Positions 35,958-37,961 of a stretch of 37,961 nucleotides of DNA are shown one piece after another. Both the position numbers and the translations under genes were made by a program. The DNA is taken from positions 1 to 37,961 of the IMG/VR virus record IMGVR_UViG_3300036770_000744; one strand, written 5' to 3'. Each line of letters opens with the position of its first letter. The stretch's first letter is position 1. Source of the stretch: a virus. A model generated the notes under the pieces. It worked only from the letters and a program-made list of their open reading frames with translations. It was not told where the DNA came from and made no database searches.

Positions 35958-37715
35958 CTAGAAGCCCAACGCTTTAAGGTAGTTGCCGACTTGCTTTTGG
36001 ACTTGAGCAACTTCGGCACTTTCTGAACCGTCTTGGTTGGCCTTTTGTTCTCTGGTAAGTCGCATGGCAAGCAGTCTTGGCTGGACTTGCTCGGCATAGG
36101 CTGCACAGGCCAACGCTGAAGCAATAACCCGATCATCTTTTCCCCTTCCGTAGGCGGCAATGGTTCCTTGATCTCGAACGATTCCCTTCATCTCGTCCAA
36201 TAACTCGGTGCTGTAAACGTGCAACATGTTGCGTTCAAAGTAATCTTTGAAGTAGTTAAGCATCCGTTCTTTGCTGTTGTGTGTCGTGACCCATCCTATT
36301 GAGTTCGATACATTGCCAAAGTTGTCGTTTCTACGCCAGAGGTAGTGCTGCATGTTGCCAAGCACGTCGTGCAGGCTTTTACCTTCTTGACCACCTATGC
36401 TGGTGGCCTGCCGTTTAAGATTTCTCATCTCGTTAATCACAGCCTGACCGGGGCCGTTAACTTCTAAGTTAAGCGTGGAGTTGCGATAAGCGCCAGCAAG
36501 GTAGCAAATCACCCAAGCAAACTGAAACGTATTGAGTTCACTGGTACAGAACTCAGCGACTTGATCCAGCCCGTCGGCATAGCAACGGTAGACCTGCACG
36601 CAAAAGCGGTCTGCCCAATCACTGCTGCCATAGGCAGGGTCAGCACCAATCACGTAATAGCCTTGCGGCATTGGCTCTTCCCAAATCGTCATGGTGGACA
36701 GTCTGGCATTGCTTTTTAGTAACTCGGTGTCTTGAAAGTTAGCGCCCATACTAAAGCGAAAATAGTTTGCCTCAATGCGTTTAGCCACCTTCATAGCGTC
36801 TGTACATCGGGCAGTGGAGAAGAAGCTGCTGCCCGTCATAATGAAGGCATAGTCTTCAGTAGGCGGGAATTCCTGATACATCAGGGATTCGTCTTTGAGG
36901 CCTTCGTAGAGCTTCCAGCGCCACCACGCCATTTGCCTGCTGTTGATCTCAAAGTTGTAAATCTTACGAACTTCCCGAGTCCATTCTTTTTCTTCGGCAC
37001 TTAGCTTGCCATCCCAGTAGGTGCGGTAAACGTCACTTTTAGGATCAGCCGCATAGAGTTGGTTGCGCCACCAGCCGCAGAAGATTGCCTTTTGCGTCTT
37101 TGCCTTTTTAGCAACCGTCCACATGTCGTGGTACATATTGAAACCTCTAGCAGTGCTTTCAAACATGTAGTAGCGCAAGGGGTTGGTTTCCGCTAAGGAG
37201 GCCAGCAGGGAGGCTAGGCCTTCTTCATCACCCCAAGATGATGTCTCTGTGCCATGCAAGAAGGTAATGCCCTTACCACGGCCTAGCGTGCCCTTAGAGC
37301 GTGTACCCGCCACTTGGTAGAACATGCGACTGCGGTTCTTTAATACCATTTGATTGCGGTTATGGCTCATCAAGGGAATCTTGTATTCCTTAGGCAGGCC
37401 ATCCATGTACATCTGAAGGGTGCTTCTAAACTGCTCCCGGTTTTCTTCTGTATCGGTTGTTAGGGTGCCTTGCATCCCCGGGTTAAGAAAATGCCAGTAC
37501 AAGTCCATTGCCAGACTAATCGTCGTGATACCAAGCTGTCTACCCTTGAGAACAATAAAGAAGTGAATGTTGTCTTCTAAGCCTTTAGCCACCTCATCAA
37601 TCACATAGGTCTGGGTGCCAAGCAGGGTATCGCCTAGCGTAATCATCCCTTGCTCTTTGGATTCAATCCTTAAGTGTTTACAAAACTGGTAGAACTTCTT
37701 GGTGTCAAAGTTCAT
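35958..37715 (-). CDS. terL: Terminase large subunit
   Basis: The 585-residue product has an N-terminal ATPase with L-K-G-R-Q-L-G-I-T-T (56-65) as the adenine/phosphate-binding Walker A variant and G-I-T-F-L-H-G-T-E-T-S-S-W as the region after Walker B. The nuclease domain has V-I-G-A-D-P-A-Y-G-S-S-D-W (D359) and a C-terminal acidic site R-G-K-D-D-R-V-I-A-S-A-L-A near 527. This is the DNA-packaging motor that cuts and pumps phage DNA through the portal. The 'LKGRQLG.TT' form is common in terminases of aquatic phages. It overlaps the edge gene by 11 bases. Confidence 0.9.
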   Translation of the reverse strand: MNFDTKKFYQFCKHLRIESKEQGMITLGDTLLGTQTYVIDEVAKGLEDNIHFFIVLKGRQLGITTISLAMDLYWHFLNPGMQGTLTTDTEENREQFRSTLQMYMDGLPKEYKIPLMSHNRNQMVLKNRSRMFYQVAGTRSKGTLGRGKGITFLHGTETSSWGDEEGLASLLASLAETNPLRYYMFESTARGFNMYHDMWTVAKKAKTQKAIFCGWWRNQLYAADPKSDVYRTYWDGKLSAEEKEWTREVRKIYNFEINSRQMAWWRWKLYEGLKDESLMYQEFPPTEDYAFIMTGSSFFSTARCTDAMKVAKRIEANYFRFSMGANFQDTELLKSNARLSTMTIWEEPMPQGYYVIGADPAYGSSDWADRFCVQVYRCYADGLDQVAEFCTSELNTFQFAWVICYLAGAYRNSTLNLEVNGPGQAVINEMRNLKRQATSIGGQEGKSLHDVLGNMQHYLWRRNDNFGNVSNSIGWVTTHNSKERMLNYFKDYFERNMLHVYSTELLDEMKGIVRDQGTIAAYGRGKDDRVIASALACAAYAEQVQPRLLAMRLTREQKANQDGSESAEVAQVQKQVGNYLKALGF

Positions 37716-37961
37716 TGGTTTTTTCTAAAACGCACAAACCGTGGCAGTTTTCATGCCAGTCTTTAATACGCCAATTGGTGTACTCAGCTAAAAAGTCTTG
37801 GATAGCAGGTTGCAACCCCTCTTTAGGGCTGCCATCTTTAATCTCATTCTTTGTCCCATAGGGTGCTTCCACATCGTGCATGACAATGTACTTGCGTGCT
37901 TTCTTATTGTGCAGACTTAGCTCTAAGGTCAACTGCCCATAGGTGTGCAAGGTGTCAATAA
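37705..37961 (-). CDS. Partial gene at the right edge: C-terminal part of a putative class I methyltransferase/hydroxylase-like protein
   Basis: Only the last 85 codons or so are inside the window. The frame stays open to the edge and reads I-D-T-L-H-T-Y-G-Q-L-T-L-E-L-S-L-H-N-K-K-A-R-K-Y-I-V-M-H-D, then I-Q-D-F-L-A-E-Y-T-N-W and N-C-H-G-L-C-V-L-E-K. The 'DTLHTY.QL..EL.LH...ARKYI..HD' and 'GL.VLER' patterns are those of class I, CmcI-like methyltransferases that phages often carry beside glycosyltransferases. The TTG inside that motif is not a start. The true 5' end lies beyond the right edge. Confidence 0.6.
   Translation of the reverse strand, partial: IDTLHTYGQLTLELSLHNKKARKYIVMHDVEAPYGTKNEIKDGSPKEGLQPAIQDFLAEYTNWRIKDWHENCHGLCVLEKTNEL

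Noticed and set aside
1-37961. tRNA genes, integrase, phage repressor, tape measure, sheath or RNA polymerase genes
   Set aside because: I looked for their usual signatures by eye and saw none. A tRNA scan was not possible, so a degenerate tRNA could be missed.

Overview
The window looks like part of a tailed double-stranded DNA phage genome (Caudoviricetes), most likely a podovirus-like freshwater or other aquatic phage of a Gram-negative, probably proteobacterial, host. The support is a terminase/portal/scaffold/coat block in P22-like order, P22 gp4- and gp10-like neck proteins, three or four large Ala/Gln-rich candidate ejection proteins, no tape measure or sheath gene, and an M15 endolysin beside a two-helix holin. 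Host and family are inferences. Both edges cut through minus-strand genes, and joining the edges does not restore either frame, so the sequence is not a closed genome as given.

Layout. Positions 1-57 hold the start of a leftward gene with its promoter/operator (85-114). Positions 58-588 are a non-coding control region rich in inverted repeats. From 589 to about 2237 is a rightward early block: a small basic protein, an ArdC-like antirestriction protein and three small ORFs, closed by a good terminator (2261-2285). Positions 2290-2850 are non-coding and origin-like: four TGGATACGG repeats, an 18-bp tandem repeat, a 16-bp palindrome, AT-rich 18-bp direct repeats and three perfect DnaA boxes in tandem. 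A consensus -35 (TTGACA) follows and leads into a chain of overlapping small accessory genes (3011-4673), a glycosyltransferase-like gene, and a recombination/DNA-processing block (5414-10712): YqaJ-type exonuclease, RecT-like annealing protein, HTH protein, a small protein with an SSB-like acidic tail, an orphan beta-class DNA methyltransferase, two PD-(D/E)XK-like nucleases and a second glycosyltransferase. Everything from 10709 to the right edge is on the minus strand and runs leftward: terminase, portal, scaffold, coat, neck, tail fibres/adhesin, internal virion proteins, small basic proteins, holin and endolysin, ending at a terminator (10648-10682) lying inside the end of the convergent gene.

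How it may work together. Early proteins would protect incoming DNA (ArdC, methyltransferase). No DNA polymerase, helicase, primase, RNA polymerase or integrase is seen here, so replication may rely on host DnaA and the host replisome at the origin-like region, helped by the phage exonuclease/annealing pair; genes missing beyond the edges could change this. The most interesting points are the triple DnaA-box origin-like region, and an A-AAA-AAG slippery heptamer exactly in frame at the end of the annealing-protein gene, which would fuse it to a downstream HTH domain that has no convincing start of its own.
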